Positions 1-7,142 of a DNA stretch of 55,115 nt are shown piece after piece. The notes beneath the pieces were generated by a model. The model saw nothing but the letters and a program-made list of their open reading frames with translations. It was not told the origin of the DNA and made no database searches. Every line of letters starts with the position of its first letter. The first letter of the stretch is position 1. This DNA is from Enterorhabdus sp. P55 (GTDB lineage Bacteria; Actinomycetota; Coriobacteriia; Coriobacteriales; Eggerthellaceae), in NCBI RefSeq assembly GCF_009911695.1, contig NZ_QWKK01000007.1, positions 1-55,115 on the forward strand, in the 5' to 3' direction. A program made the translations under genes and the position numbers.

Positions 1-173
1 GCGCCGGGGCCGGTGACGGTGGGACCGGGCTGCTGCGGACGCGCGGCGGCGCGCCGGTCGGCCCCGGGCGTCTGCGGCCGCGAGCCGGGCGCCCCGTAGC
101 AGGCCTCGTAGGGCGTCTGGGGGCGCGCCCCGCCGTGCGGCTGTCTGTCGTTGTAGGGACTCTGCGAACCCAT
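1..173 (-). CDS. Partial protein with Gln/Pro/Gly-rich N-terminus
   Basis: The reading frame opens with ATG at 173 and runs off the left edge of the window without a stop, giving 57 codons. A GGGGAG ribosome site lies a few bases upstream of the ATG. The visible protein starts MGSQSPYNDRQPHGG and is rich in Gln, Pro, Gly, Ala and Arg, with repeated RPQTP motifs. This looks like a disordered leader of the kind that precedes membrane or zinc-ribbon domains in actinobacterial proteins. The functional domain lies outside the window, so no function is assigned. Confidence 0.5.
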   Translation of the reverse strand, partial: MGSQSPYNDRQPHGGARPQTPYEACYGAPGSRPQTPGADRRAAARPQQPGPTVTGPG

Positions 174-355
174 GGGCTCCCCTCGAGCTCGTCGCGCGAC
201 GCCCTTGCGCCTCGCGCATCACAATCCCAAGAATTCTACCACTCCGCGCCACCCGCCTCGGGTCCCTCGCCCAAACCCCACAGCTGCGTCCCGTGACGAC
301 TCCTCTCTCGAAGAGCGCTGCCCGTCCGCGGAGCCGTCTGCGCAGTCCGCGCGCC

Positions 356-529
356 TAAATTGGCCAAAAGCGACGGTTTGACGACGCTTGGGGCCGCCTT
401 CGCCCCGGTTTTCGCGCCCCCGAGCGCCCTTTGGCGCAGGAGCATCGAACGCGACCTGGGGTTTTGCCGCCAATGGCAAGGGGGACGCGCCGCCGCCTCG
501 TCGTCAAACCGACGATTTTGGCCAATTTG
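356..529. repeat. 170-bp inverted-repeat element, copy 1
   Basis: The arms at 356-386 and 499-529 match as inverted repeats at 28 of 31 positions and carry the core GGCCAAAA followed by GGTTTGACGACG. The 112-bp interior holds a short conserved block (451-468; reverse complement GGCAAAACCCCAGGTCGC) that recurs in the copies at 10636 and 21669. In this copy the block is in the opposite orientation. There is no coding capacity. It behaves like a non-autonomous mobile or structured element family. Confidence 0.8.
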
Positions 530-575
530 CCTCCGAGAATCGCGCGCATTGCGCCAACGTCCCTTTCTCCCTCCC

Positions 576-603
576 TTGACAGCGTCCCAATGCAAGATAT
601 ACT
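576..603 (+). promoter_or_regulatory. Sigma-70-type promoter of the XRE operon
   Basis: A perfect -35 TTGACA (576-581) is followed after 16 bp by -10 TATACT (598-603). It lies 40 bp upstream of the XRE start codon in a locally AT-rich island. Confidence 0.7.
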
Positions 604-629
604 TTGCATTTGTCAGATATATATTGCAT
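589..629. promoter_or_regulatory. Probable XRE operator
   Basis: AATGCAA (589-595) and TTGCATT (604-610) form an inverted repeat straddling the -10 box. A further half-site-like block ATATATTGCAT lies just downstream (about 618-628). A small XRE protein encoded immediately downstream is the obvious candidate ligand, so autorepression is inferred. Confidence 0.5.
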
Positions 630-643
630 GAAGGGAACCCGAG

Positions 644-844
644 TTGGCGGACGAGAAGAACATGCGGATGAAGGCGGCGCGGATGGAGCGCGGACTGTCC
701 CAGGCCGAGCTCGCCGAGCAGGTGGGGGCCACGCGCCAGACCATCGGGCTCATCGAGGCGGGGCGCTACAACCCCAGCCTCAAGCTGTGCCGTGCCATCT
801 GCCGCGCCCTCGGCGTCACGCTCGACGACCTGTTCTGGGATTAG
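644..844 (+). CDS. Small XRE/Cro-type transcriptional regulator
   Basis: A 66-residue single-domain DNA-binding protein of the XRE family found in Firmicutes and Actinobacteria. The helix-turn-helix is clear: LSQAELAEQVGATRQTIGLI, then NPSLKLCRAICRALGVTLDDLFW, the usual family ending. The TTG start at 644 is chosen because AAGGGA lies 8 nt before it; an ATG at 662 would also leave the domain intact but lacks a good site. The membrane-protein gene follows after 12 nt, so the two are probably co-transcribed, as is common for XRE plus small membrane protein pairs. Inverted repeats over the promoter suggest autoregulation. The signal it answers to is unknown. Confidence 0.85.
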   Translation: MADEKNMRMKAARMERGLSQAELAEQVGATRQTIGLIEAGRYNPSLKLCRAICRALGVTLDDLFWD

Positions 845-856
845 GGAGGATCTGCG

Positions 857-1420
857 ATGAGCCTGATGAAGCGCTGGGACGAGTACCTGGGGCCGAAGGA
901 CGAGCGCCTGGAGGCCGAGTCGGCCCGCTACCTGAGGATCGGCTACTACCTGCTGCTGGCGGGCGTGGTCCTGTGCATCTACTACGGGGTGATGCTCGAG
1001 CAGGTGTCCTACGTGACGGAGGTGCCGCTGCTCACGGCGGCCGGCGCGGAGGTGGTTTTCCCCAACGCCCTGCTGGTGGGGGCGCTGCTGGTGGCCTGCT
1101 TCGTCCCGCTCGCGCTCCAGGCGCGCTGCGGCATCGTGAGCGATCGCGCCCGCTTCGCCCAGGTGGACAGCGTCCCGTGGGACCTGGTGCTGCTCACGTC
1201 CCTGGCGTGCGGGGCGGTGGTGGCCGTGCTCAGCGTGGTGATGCGCGTGCTGGCCGAGATGCAGATCGTCGGCGTGGGCTCCGTGGCCTGGGGCGGCGAC
1301 GTCGCCATCGGCATCGTCTGCTTCGGGCTGGCCTTCATGCTGGCCATGGCGTTCTCGGCCTCCCTGTTCCGCGACGCCATCAAGAACCGCCGCCGCCTCG
1401 AAGACGAGCTCGACGACTAG
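857..1420 (+). CDS. Four-helix membrane protein paired with XRE regulator
   Basis: A 187-residue integral membrane protein. Hydrophobic segments lie at about 29-45, 72-92, 115-135 and 150-172, and the N- and C-termini are charged. A strong GGGAGGA precedes the ATG. No catalytic motif is visible. Proteins of this size and layout often sit next to XRE regulators like the one just upstream (similar to the DUF3796/DUF6773 type, which is a resemblance and not a firm match). The regulator probably controls this gene. Function unknown; the convergent Fic gene begins 39 bp beyond its stop. Confidence 0.75.
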   Translation: MSLMKRWDEYLGPKDERLEAESARYLRIGYYLLLAGVVLCIYYGVMLEQVSYVTEVPLLTAAGAEVVFPNALLVGALLVACFVPLALQARCGIVSDRARFAQVDSVPWDLVLLTSLACGAVVAVLSVVMRVLAEMQIVGVGSVAWGGDVAIGIVCFGLAFMLAMAFSASLFRDAIKNRRRLEDELDD

Positions 1421-1459
1421 CCCCGCGAAACCCGCCGCGTCCGCGTCCGGCGCCCTCTC

Positions 1460-2353
1460 TTAGTCGTGGGAGATGCGGAAGTAGTCGAGGGCTGCCGCGA
1501 AGCGGTCCTGGGCGGCGAGGCAGGTGTCGATCAAGAATCCCTGCTCCTCGTCCCACTCGGCGAGCCCGCGGTAGTAGAAGTGCTTCAGGTCGTCGGTGAT
1601 GATGAAGGGCGTGACGCCGCTCCTCAGGCATTCCCTGAACATGATGAGCCGGTCGACGCGGCCGTTCCCGTCCTGGAAGGGATGGATGCGCTCGAAGCGG
1701 ACGTGGAACGCGATGATCTCCTCGAAGGTATGGGCGCGCGCCGGCTCGTAGCTCGTGAGGAGGGCACGCATCTCGCGGGCGACCGCCTCAGGCTCCGTCG
1801 TCTTCTGGCCGGCCACCTCGTTGGGGAGCCGCTTGTAGTCGCCGAGGGCGAACCAATCTCGCGCGGCGTCGGAGGTGGACTGCTTTAGCAAGCGGTGCAG
1901 CTCCTTGGCCGACGCCTCCGTCAGGGGCTCCTGCGCGTGGTCGATGAGGTGATCGATGGCGCGGAAGTGGTTGGACGTCTCCACGATGTCGTCGACGCGC
2001 AGGGCGCCGCCCTCGGCGCCGATGGTGGCGGTCTCGAAGATGAGCCGCGTCTGATCCAGCGAGAGCCGGCTTCCCTCTATGCGGTTGGAGTTGTAGGTCA
2101 GCTCCACCTGCACCTTGTGGTAGATGCCGCCGCGCGTGCCCGCGGCCTTCTCCTCGCGCAGGCGCCTGAGGAGGGGAGGGGCCGCCGCCTGCCTCCCGTT
2201 GGCACGCGCGGGCTTTTGCGCGTCCGCGGGTATGCTCCAGGTCTTGCCGGTGAGGAACGCGCCGGGCACCCGTCCCGCGGCGCAGTAGTTCCGAACGCTC
2301 CGCTCGGACACGCCCCAGGCTTCGGCAACCTCGGAAACGGAAAGATACCCCAT
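1460..2353 (-). CDS. Fic-domain protein (putative AMPylator) with N-terminal HTH
   Basis: Fic enzymes transfer AMP or other nucleotide moieties to hydroxyl side chains of target proteins. The core motif HPFQDGNGRVDR is complete, including the catalytic His and both Arg. Upstream, SNRIEG matches the (S/T)xxxE(G/N) inhibitory-helix motif, so the protein is probably self-inhibited in its N-terminal half. The first 45 residues (YLSVSEVAEAWGVSERSVRN) form a MerR/excisionase-like DNA-binding helix-turn-helix, suggesting self-regulation. I chose the start at 2353 (MGYLSV) because the promoter at 2401-2429 places the transcript start near 2394. That leaves the upstream ATG at 2395 off the message, and GGGAG lies 10 nt before the chosen ATG. 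The target protein is unknown. Confidence 0.85.
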   Translation of the reverse strand: MGYLSVSEVAEAWGVSERSVRNYCAAGRVPGAFLTGKTWSIPADAQKPARANGRQAAAPPLLRRLREEKAAGTRGGIYHKVQVELTYNSNRIEGSRLSLDQTRLIFETATIGAEGGALRVDDIVETSNHFRAIDHLIDHAQEPLTEASAKELHRLLKQSTSDAARDWFALGDYKRLPNEVAGQKTTEPEAVAREMRALLTSYEPARAHTFEEIIAFHVRFERIHPFQDGNGRVDRLIMFRECLRSGVTPFIITDDLKHFYYRGLAEWDEEQGFLIDTCLAAQDRFAAALDYFRISHD

Positions 2354-2400
2354 CGGCCCACTGCTCCCATCGGCAAGAAACAACGGAAACAGCATAGCAG

Positions 2401-2429
2401 AATCTACGGTTTATTGCCGATATCGGCAA
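2401..2429 (-). promoter_or_regulatory. Fic gene promoter embedded in a perfect palindrome
   Basis: On the minus strand TTGCCG (2429-2424), a 17-bp spacer and TAGATT (2406-2401) form a promoter. The -35 box is part of a perfect 16-bp palindrome TTGCCGATATCGGCAA (2414-2429), a likely repressor site. The helix-turn-helix of the Fic protein itself is a candidate binder (inference). Confidence 0.6.
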
Positions 2430-2460
2430 AAACATGTAACGATAAGAGATCTGGTCGGTT

Positions 2461-2532
2461 GCCACGCCCCCAACGCGACGACGCCCTCCCCGTTGATCGG
2501 CGGGGAGGGCGTCGTCGCGTTGGGGGCGTGGC
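2461..2532. repeat. Perfect 32-bp inverted repeat
   Basis: Arms 2461-2492 and 2501-2532 are exact reverse complements with an 8-nt loop. The structure starts one base beyond the stop codon of the second zinc-ribbon gene, so it probably ends the operon transcript. No U-run follows on either strand, and the perfection of so long a stem is unusual for an ordinary terminator. Confidence 0.75.
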
Positions 2533-2533
2533 C

Positions 2534-2749
2534 TTAGCGCTCGCCGGGGGCCTTTGGGGCCGCGGGCGCGCTTGGAACGCCCGGTGCTGCGGGCACTCCG
2601 GGCGCACCGGGCGCCGCGGGCATTCCCGGCGCTGCGTCAGCCGGCAGCTTGGCGCCGCAGGACGGGCAGGTGGGAAGTCCGGGCGCGCAGGCGGCGCCGC
2701 AGGACGGGCAGGGTCGATCCGCCGATACGGCGGCAGGTCTGAAGCACAT
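2534..2749 (-). CDS. Small zinc-ribbon protein with Pro/Ala-rich tail
   Basis: About 71 residues. Two CPSCG knuckles 13 residues apart form a standard four-cysteine zinc ribbon, followed by a low-complexity tail of repeated PGAPGVPAAPG-type units. I placed the start at the second ATG (2749), since the AGAAGGG ribosome site directly abuts the first ATG at 2758 but is well spaced for this one. It is the last gene of the five-gene molybdoenzyme operon. A sister zinc-ribbon protein lies two genes upstream. The role is unknown; metal binding or an interaction with the oxidoreductase or membrane protein is only inferred. Confidence 0.7.
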   Translation of the reverse strand: MCFRPAAVSADRPCPSCGAACAPGLPTCPSCGAKLPADAAPGMPAAPGAPGVPAAPGVPSAPAAPKAPGER

Positions 2750-2818
2750 GGGGTGCATCCCTTCTCTCGGATCTTCGCGGCCGGATCGCCCTCCTTGGGC
2801 CGGGCCGCGCGTCTGTCC

Positions 2819-3316
2819 CTAGGCGGCTGCGGCCGCAGCGGCGGGGTCGAAGCCCGTTGCCTTGGCGGCGACCTTCATGCAGGGGCCGAGCGTGAGCAAG
2901 ATGGCCAGGAAGCCGAAGCCGAGCGCGCCAGGCCAGATCATGGCGAAGAATCCCGTGACGGCACCCATGCCGCCGGGCGTTGCGATGTTGTTGACGAACG
3001 ACACCGTGAAGGCGATGCAGGTAATGAGCAGCACGGCCGTCACGACGCACTGGATAAGGTAGGCGACCGGGCCGCTCGCGCCCATCCGCGCCGCCAGGGT
3101 GCCGCCCCAGGCGACGGCGGGCACCAGATCGCCGAAGGGATAGGCTATGCAGAAGCTCAGCACGAAGCTCTGGACGAAGCCTATGGGGTTGAGCAGCCCC
3201 TGGGCGCCGGTGGCTCCCTCGATGATGAGGGGGATGGCGATGCTGAGCACGGCGCACATGATCGCGCACATCAGGATGTTCATCATCCTTCCGAACCCTT
3301 GGGGTCCTTTGAACAT
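2819..3316 (-). CDS. Four-helix membrane protein of molybdoenzyme operon
   Basis: 165 residues beginning MFKGPQGFGRMMNILM, preceded by AAGGAGGG at ideal spacing. Hydrophobic stretches near residues 10-30, 45-70, 80-105 and 115-145 suggest four membrane spans. The repeated pattern of a helix ending in a small-residue/Pro segment recalls tandem DUF2798-type units (low-confidence resemblance). The C-terminus is a poly-alanine run. There are no haem or Fe-S ligands, so it is not an obvious quinol-oxidising anchor of the NrfD or NarI kind. It sits between two zinc-ribbon genes in the operon. Transport or anchoring of the Mo enzyme are guesses. Confidence 0.7.
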   Translation of the reverse strand: MFKGPQGFGRMMNILMCAIMCAVLSIAIPLIIEGATGAQGLLNPIGFVQSFVLSFCIAYPFGDLVPAVAWGGTLAARMGASGPVAYLIQCVVTAVLLITCIAFTVSFVNNIATPGGMGAVTGFFAMIWPGALGFGFLAILLTLGPCMKVAAKATGFDPAAAAAAA

Positions 3317-3330
3317 GGTTCCCTCCTTTG

Positions 3331-3561
3331 TCACGCGGGGGACGAGGCAACCGCGTCGCCCCCCGCCTCGGCTTGCCCGTCCCCGAGCGCCCCTCGCCTG
3401 ACTCCCAGCGGTTCGCCGGGCACGAGGGAGAGGCCGCAGGCCGGGCAGGCGGCGGCGCCGGCCTCGACCGGGCCGCCGCAGGCTGGGCAGCGGAAGGGAG
3501 GCAGGATTCGGTCGGGCTTCTTGCCGCACCTCCCGCATCCTATGCAGGCATAGCCGCACAT
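3331..3561 (-). CDS. Small cysteine-rich zinc-ribbon protein
   Basis: 76 residues with two Cys clusters. The N-terminal one is MCGYACIGCGRCG (four Cys in 11 residues). The second is a pair of CPACG knuckles separated by ten residues. The second pair is a classical zinc ribbon; the first could bind zinc or a small Fe-S centre. AAGGGAG precedes the ATG. The gene lies between the Fe-S subunit (22 nt) and the membrane-protein gene (14 nt), so it is part of the molybdoenzyme operon. I do not recognise a characterised homologue. Confidence 0.7.
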   Translation of the reverse strand: MCGYACIGCGRCGKKPDRILPPFRCPACGGPVEAGAAACPACGLSLVPGEPLGVRRGALGDGQAEAGGDAVASSPA

Positions 3562-3583
3562 TCTCGTCTCCCTTCCCCGTCTG

Positions 3584-3919
3584 CTAGTTGGGCATCCAGA
3601 GGACCTGGCGCGGCTTGGCCTTGAAGTCCTCCACCAGATCGTCGATGCGGCCGAACTTCATGACCTGTGCCAGGCAATGGTGCACGCAGGCCGGCTGCTG
3701 GTGGTTGGTGACCCGCTGGGCGCACAGGTCGCAGCGGTTAGAGGGCGTGGGGATGTAGTTCCAGTTCCACTGGCCGTCGCCGTACTCGAACGGGCCGTCC
3801 TCGAAGACCCGGATGCCGCGCGCCTCGGGCGGGAAGTCGTGGGCTTCCTCGCAGGCCACCTCGCAGGAATGGCAGTTGGTGCAGTACTCGTAGTCGATGA
3901 GGAGTCCGTACTGGCTCAT
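3584..3919 (-). CDS. Ferredoxin-like Fe-S subunit of Mo oxidoreductase
   Basis: 111 residues. CTNCHSCEVAC near residue 13 and the pair CDLC...CVHHC give eight cysteines for two [4Fe-4S] clusters. This is shorter than the usual four-cluster DmsB/PsrB-type subunits and matches the reduced electron-transfer partners of Eggerthella molybdoenzymes. The ATG at 3919 is preferred over 3928 because the AAAGGATGGG region is then correctly spaced. It starts 14 nt after the catalytic subunit and has no signal peptide, so both subunits act in the cytoplasm. It presumably passes electrons from an unidentified donor to the molybdenum subunit. Confidence 0.85.
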   Translation of the reverse strand: MSQYGLLIDYEYCTNCHSCEVACEEAHDFPPEARGIRVFEDGPFEYGDGQWNWNYIPTPSNRCDLCAQRVTNHQQPACVHHCLAQVMKFGRIDDLVEDFKAKPRQVLWMPN

Positions 3920-3933
3920 GGTTCCCATCCTTT

Positions 3934-6339
3934 CTAGCAGGCCGCCGGATCGAGCGACGGGTCATCGATGCGGAAGAAGTTGTCGGTGTGGTCGAGGGGC
4001 TTGCCGTCGGCGCCCTCCAGGCCATAGCGATCGGCCTCGACGAGGTCTTCCTCGCTCGCCTTGGAGATCTTGACGAGGGTGGTTCTGAACGGCGCGCCGA
4101 ATCCCAGCTTGCCCATGCGGGAGTGGGGGATCAGCGTGTTGATGTTGGACTTCCACACGCCGTAGAGGTGCGGGGCCTCCGCGTCTTCCTCGGGGAACCA
4201 CCAGCCGTGCTGGGCCTGGATGTAGCCCTCCTTGATGATGGGGGTGATCTTCGCCCTGAGGAAGCACACGCCCCAGGGATTCTCGATGCGCACCCAGTCG
4301 CCTTCCTTGATGCCGTGCTCGTCGGCGTCGACGGGGTTCAGCTCCACGAGCGGGTCGGGGCACAGGTCGCGCAGCTTCTCGATCTGACGGCCCTCGGAGT
4401 GGAAGTAGCCTATCTCGCGTGCGCCGGTCATCATGGTCAGCGGATAGTCCTTCGCCAGGTCAGGAGTGGAGACGGGCGTGGTGGGAGCCTCGAAGTAGTA
4501 GGGCAGGGGATCCTCGCCGACCGCCTCGAACATGGGGCTGTAGAGCTGGATGCGGCCCGTGGAGGTGTTGAATCCCTTGGCGCCGTCCGGCCGCAGCTTG
4601 CCGGTCTCGTACTTGCGATAGGAGACGTCGCGCTGGATGACCACCTTCTCCTGGACCTCGTCGTAGTCGAAGTCGTAGGCGCGCATCATGGCGATGTCGT
4701 AGAACTCCTTGAAGTCCTTCTCGCGGTTCTCCCAGGCCTCGGGGTTGAGGGCCAGGCCGAGGATGCGGTAGAGCTCCCACTCAGGCACGGCCTCGCCGCA
4801 CTTCACGCACTTGTTGAGCGCGCCCACGTAGTTGGGCGAGCCGCCGTAGTGGGTGGGGACGATGGTCTCCATCTCAAGGGAGGAGGCGAGCGGCAGCACC
4901 ACGTCGCAGCAGCCCTGGATGGTGGGGGTCATCCACGTGTCGGTGGCGAAGTTGAAGTCGACCTTGCGCAGGGCGTCGTACCAACGCTTGGGCTGGGCCG
5001 AGCAAGTGGGGGCGATGAGGTTGGTCTCGCCCAGCCAGCAGAAGTGGATGGCGTAGGGCTTGCCCGTCTCGAGCGCGTCGAGCTGGCGGTCGGCCTGCGA
5101 CATCTTGAGGCCGCCGGTGTAGAAGGGGAACTCCTCGCGGCCGATGATGGCGTCCTTGAGCTCCTGCTTCATCTCGGGCCAGCCGACCGAGTCGATGTCC
5201 TCCTGCATGCCGCCGTCGCCGGCGGTCATGTCGACGAGCACCTGGCCGCCCGGCACGTCCATGTTGCCGGTGATGGACATGAGCGCAAGGATGGCCTGGC
5301 CCGCCTGGGCCCCGTTGGGGCTCTGGTCGATGGAGACGCCCCAGGCGATGGAGGCCGGCTTGGCGTTGGCGTAGAGACGGGCCGCGCGGTAGATCTGCTC
5401 GGCCGGCACGCAGCAGATCTCAGCCGCCTTCTCGGGCGGCATCTCGGCCACGCGCTCGGCCAGCTGCTCGAACCCGAAGCACCAGCGCTCCACGAAGTCC
5501 TGGTCGTAGAGGTTCTCGCTGATGATGACGTTGAGCATGGCCATGGCCAGCGCCGCGTCGGTGCCGGGGCGCAGCTGCACGTTCAGAATGGCGCGCGAGC
5601 CGGTCCAGGTGATGCGGGGGTTGATGTTGATGAGCTTGGCCCCGCGCTTCATCAGGTCGATGATGGAGTGGCCGAAGAGGCCGTCGGGGCTGGAGTAGAT
5701 GGGCTCCTTGCCCCACTGGATGATGATCTCGGGGATCTGGTAGGCCGGATCGTCATAGCCGCCCGGCAGGCCGCCTGCGTAGTCGATCTCGGGGTAGGAG
5801 GAGCCCACGACGTCCATGGTGATGGAGACGCGCGGGCCGTAGCACGAGAAGCCGCTCAGCGGATAGCAGCCGTTGGGCGAGCCGAGCACGCGGTGGGCTC
5901 CCGTCGCGCCGATGTTGCCCTGGCGGCCCGTGCCCATGAAGGCGACCATGGACTCGACGCCGTAGTTCTCCTTCACCTCGTCGTAGTTCTTCTTAATGAT
6001 GGCGATGGCCTCATCCCAGCTGCAGCGCTCCCACTTGTCCTTGCCGCGGTCGGCGCGGTCGCGCTTCATGGGATAGATAATGCGGTCAGGATGGTACAGG
6101 AAGTCCTTCATGGCCAGGCAGCGCACGCACAGGCGGCCCTTGGTCACCGGGTGGTTCTCATCGCCCTCCACCTTGACGACCTCGCCGTCCTTGACGTAGA
6201 CCTTCAGGCCGCAGCCCACCGGGTGGCAGCCTGGGGCCGACCATACGCAGGTGCGGGTCACCGTGCAGCCGTCCTCCTCGTAGCGCCAGGGCTTTCCCAC
6301 GTCGTCGCGCATCTCCACGGCAGCATCATTGAATTCCAT
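3934..6339 (-). CDS. Molybdopterin oxidoreductase, catechol-dehydroxylase-like
   Basis: An 801-residue DMSO-reductase-superfamily catalytic subunit. The N-terminal Fe-S region has Cys31, Cys38, Cys43 and Cys71 (spacing x6, x4, x27), then the Mo-bisPGD domains and a C-terminal dinucleotide-binding domain around TTMMTGAREIGYFHSEG-like sequence. There is no Tat signal, so it is cytoplasmic. The short Fe-S partner, the lack of an NrfD anchor and the PGCHPVGCGLK signature resemble the inducible catechol dehydroxylases of Eggerthella lenta and acetylene hydratase (family knowledge). The actual substrate cannot be read from sequence. A TetR regulator lies directly upstream, which fits substrate induction. 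Four small genes follow in the operon. Confidence 0.85.
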   Translation of the reverse strand: MEFNDAAVEMRDDVGKPWRYEEDGCTVTRTCVWSAPGCHPVGCGLKVYVKDGEVVKVEGDENHPVTKGRLCVRCLAMKDFLYHPDRIIYPMKRDRADRGKDKWERCSWDEAIAIIKKNYDEVKENYGVESMVAFMGTGRQGNIGATGAHRVLGSPNGCYPLSGFSCYGPRVSITMDVVGSSYPEIDYAGGLPGGYDDPAYQIPEIIIQWGKEPIYSSPDGLFGHSIIDLMKRGAKLININPRITWTGSRAILNVQLRPGTDAALAMAMLNVIISENLYDQDFVERWCFGFEQLAERVAEMPPEKAAEICCVPAEQIYRAARLYANAKPASIAWGVSIDQSPNGAQAGQAILALMSITGNMDVPGGQVLVDMTAGDGGMQEDIDSVGWPEMKQELKDAIIGREEFPFYTGGLKMSQADRQLDALETGKPYAIHFCWLGETNLIAPTCSAQPKRWYDALRKVDFNFATDTWMTPTIQGCCDVVLPLASSLEMETIVPTHYGGSPNYVGALNKCVKCGEAVPEWELYRILGLALNPEAWENREKDFKEFYDIAMMRAYDFDYDEVQEKVVIQRDVSYRKYETGKLRPDGAKGFNTSTGRIQLYSPMFEAVGEDPLPYYFEAPTTPVSTPDLAKDYPLTMMTGAREIGYFHSEGRQIEKLRDLCPDPLVELNPVDADEHGIKEGDWVRIENPWGVCFLRAKITPIIKEGYIQAQHGWWFPEEDAEAPHLYGVWKSNINTLIPHSRMGKLGFGAPFRTTLVKISKASEEDLVEADRYGLEGADGKPLDHTDNFFRIDDPSLDPAAC

Positions 6340-6462
6340 GGTCTCCTCCTGTCTCAGATGATGCCTCTCCTGCCGATCCGCAGGGCCCGGCGTACGCTGG
6401 GGCGAACCCGGCGGATCTCTTGGAACCCATTATTCAGGGCAGGTGGGGGGACAGAAAGACTG

Positions 6463-6508
6463 CAGAACCCGCGCTCTGCTCCATGTTTGGAGCAGAGCGC
6501 GGGTTCTG
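6463..6508 (-). terminator. Strong hairpin ending the TetR gene
   Basis: A perfect 21-bp stem (6463-6483 with 6488-6508, loop TGTT) lies between the TetR stop and the molybdoenzyme operon. On the minus strand it is followed by a T-rich run, as expected for a rho-independent terminator. The length of the perfect stem also fits a repeat-type hairpin. Confidence 0.65.
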
Positions 6509-6524
6509 TTCCATGGGGGCAGGA

Positions 6525-7142
6525 CTAGTAGCCCGCGACGAGGGTGGAGAGGGGGAAGGCGATGGAGGCGTCCGAGGGCTTGTCTTCGATGTCGAGGGCC
6601 TCGAAGAGGTCTCTCGGCACGGCGGAGAGGAAGGCGTCGATGTACTCCTCCGACTGGTCGGGGTGCGGATCGGACTGCCATTCCTTTATGCACTCGATGC
6701 TCATCTTGGCGAAGGCCTTGATCTGAAACTCCACGCGTCCGTCAGGCTCGCGGCCGGTGGCTGCGGCGTACTGCTCGCAATAGTGCTCCACGAAGTTCTG
6801 CTCGACGGTCTTCTCCATGAGGGTCTTGCCGAGGGCGCTCGATCCGTTCATCTGGAAGAAGCGCTTGATGAAGCGGCGGTTGCTCGCCACGAAGGAGAAC
6901 AGGCGGCGATGGCCTGTCTTCCATCCGCAGGTCACGCCTATCTGGCGCACCGAGTGCCAGGCGCCCTCCTCCATGAACCAGATGGCAGCTTGGTACTTGT
7001 CGCTGAAGTTGCGGTAGAAGGTCTGGCGGGACACGCCGGCGTGGGCGCAGATGTCGACGGTGCGTATCTCCTCGAGCGAGTGCTCCGCCATGAGCTCATC
7101 CATGGCCCTGATGATGGCGATCTTGTTCTCCAACGATCCCAT
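6525..7142 (-). CDS. TetR-family transcriptional regulator
   Basis: 205 residues. The N-terminal helix-turn-helix (TVDICAHAGVSRQTFYRNFS, about residues 27-46) is typical TetR. The remaining helical region would bind a ligand or form the dimer. AAGGGGG precedes ATG 7142. It is transcribed in the same direction as, and immediately upstream of, the catechol-dehydroxylase-like operon, from which a terminator-like hairpin separates it. It is the natural candidate regulator of that operon, perhaps with the enzyme substrate as inducer (inference). E. lenta dehydroxylases are commonly controlled by LuxR-type regulators, so TetR control would be a variation. Confidence 0.85.
   Translation of the reverse strand: MGSLENKIAIIRAMDELMAEHSLEEIRTVDICAHAGVSRQTFYRNFSDKYQAAIWFMEEGAWHSVRQIGVTCGWKTGHRRLFSFVASNRRFIKRFFQMNGSSALGKTLMEKTVEQNFVEHYCEQYAAATGREPDGRVEFQIKAFAKMSIECIKEWQSDPHPDQSEEYIDAFLSAVPRDLFEALDIEDKPSDASIAFPLSTLVAGY

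Larger units (their letters stand above)
174..643. other. Intergenic region with hairpin element and promoter
   Basis: No convincing gene lies here. The stretch contains the first copy of the 170-bp inverted-repeat element (356-529) and the promoter/operator of the XRE gene (576-628). The rest is GC-rich sequence in which I recognise nothing. Confidence 0.6.

Noticed and set aside
2395-2395. ATG at 2395 as the Fic start
   Set aside because: It falls about one base upstream of the predicted transcript start and has no ribosome site; ATG 2353 gives the conserved family N-terminus.
3988-6528. Very long open frame (about 850 codons) antisense to the first molybdoenzyme gene
   Set aside because: It mirrors the codon bias of the real gene on the other strand; its translation is Val/Leu/Gly/His-rich without motifs, and no ribosome site precedes it.
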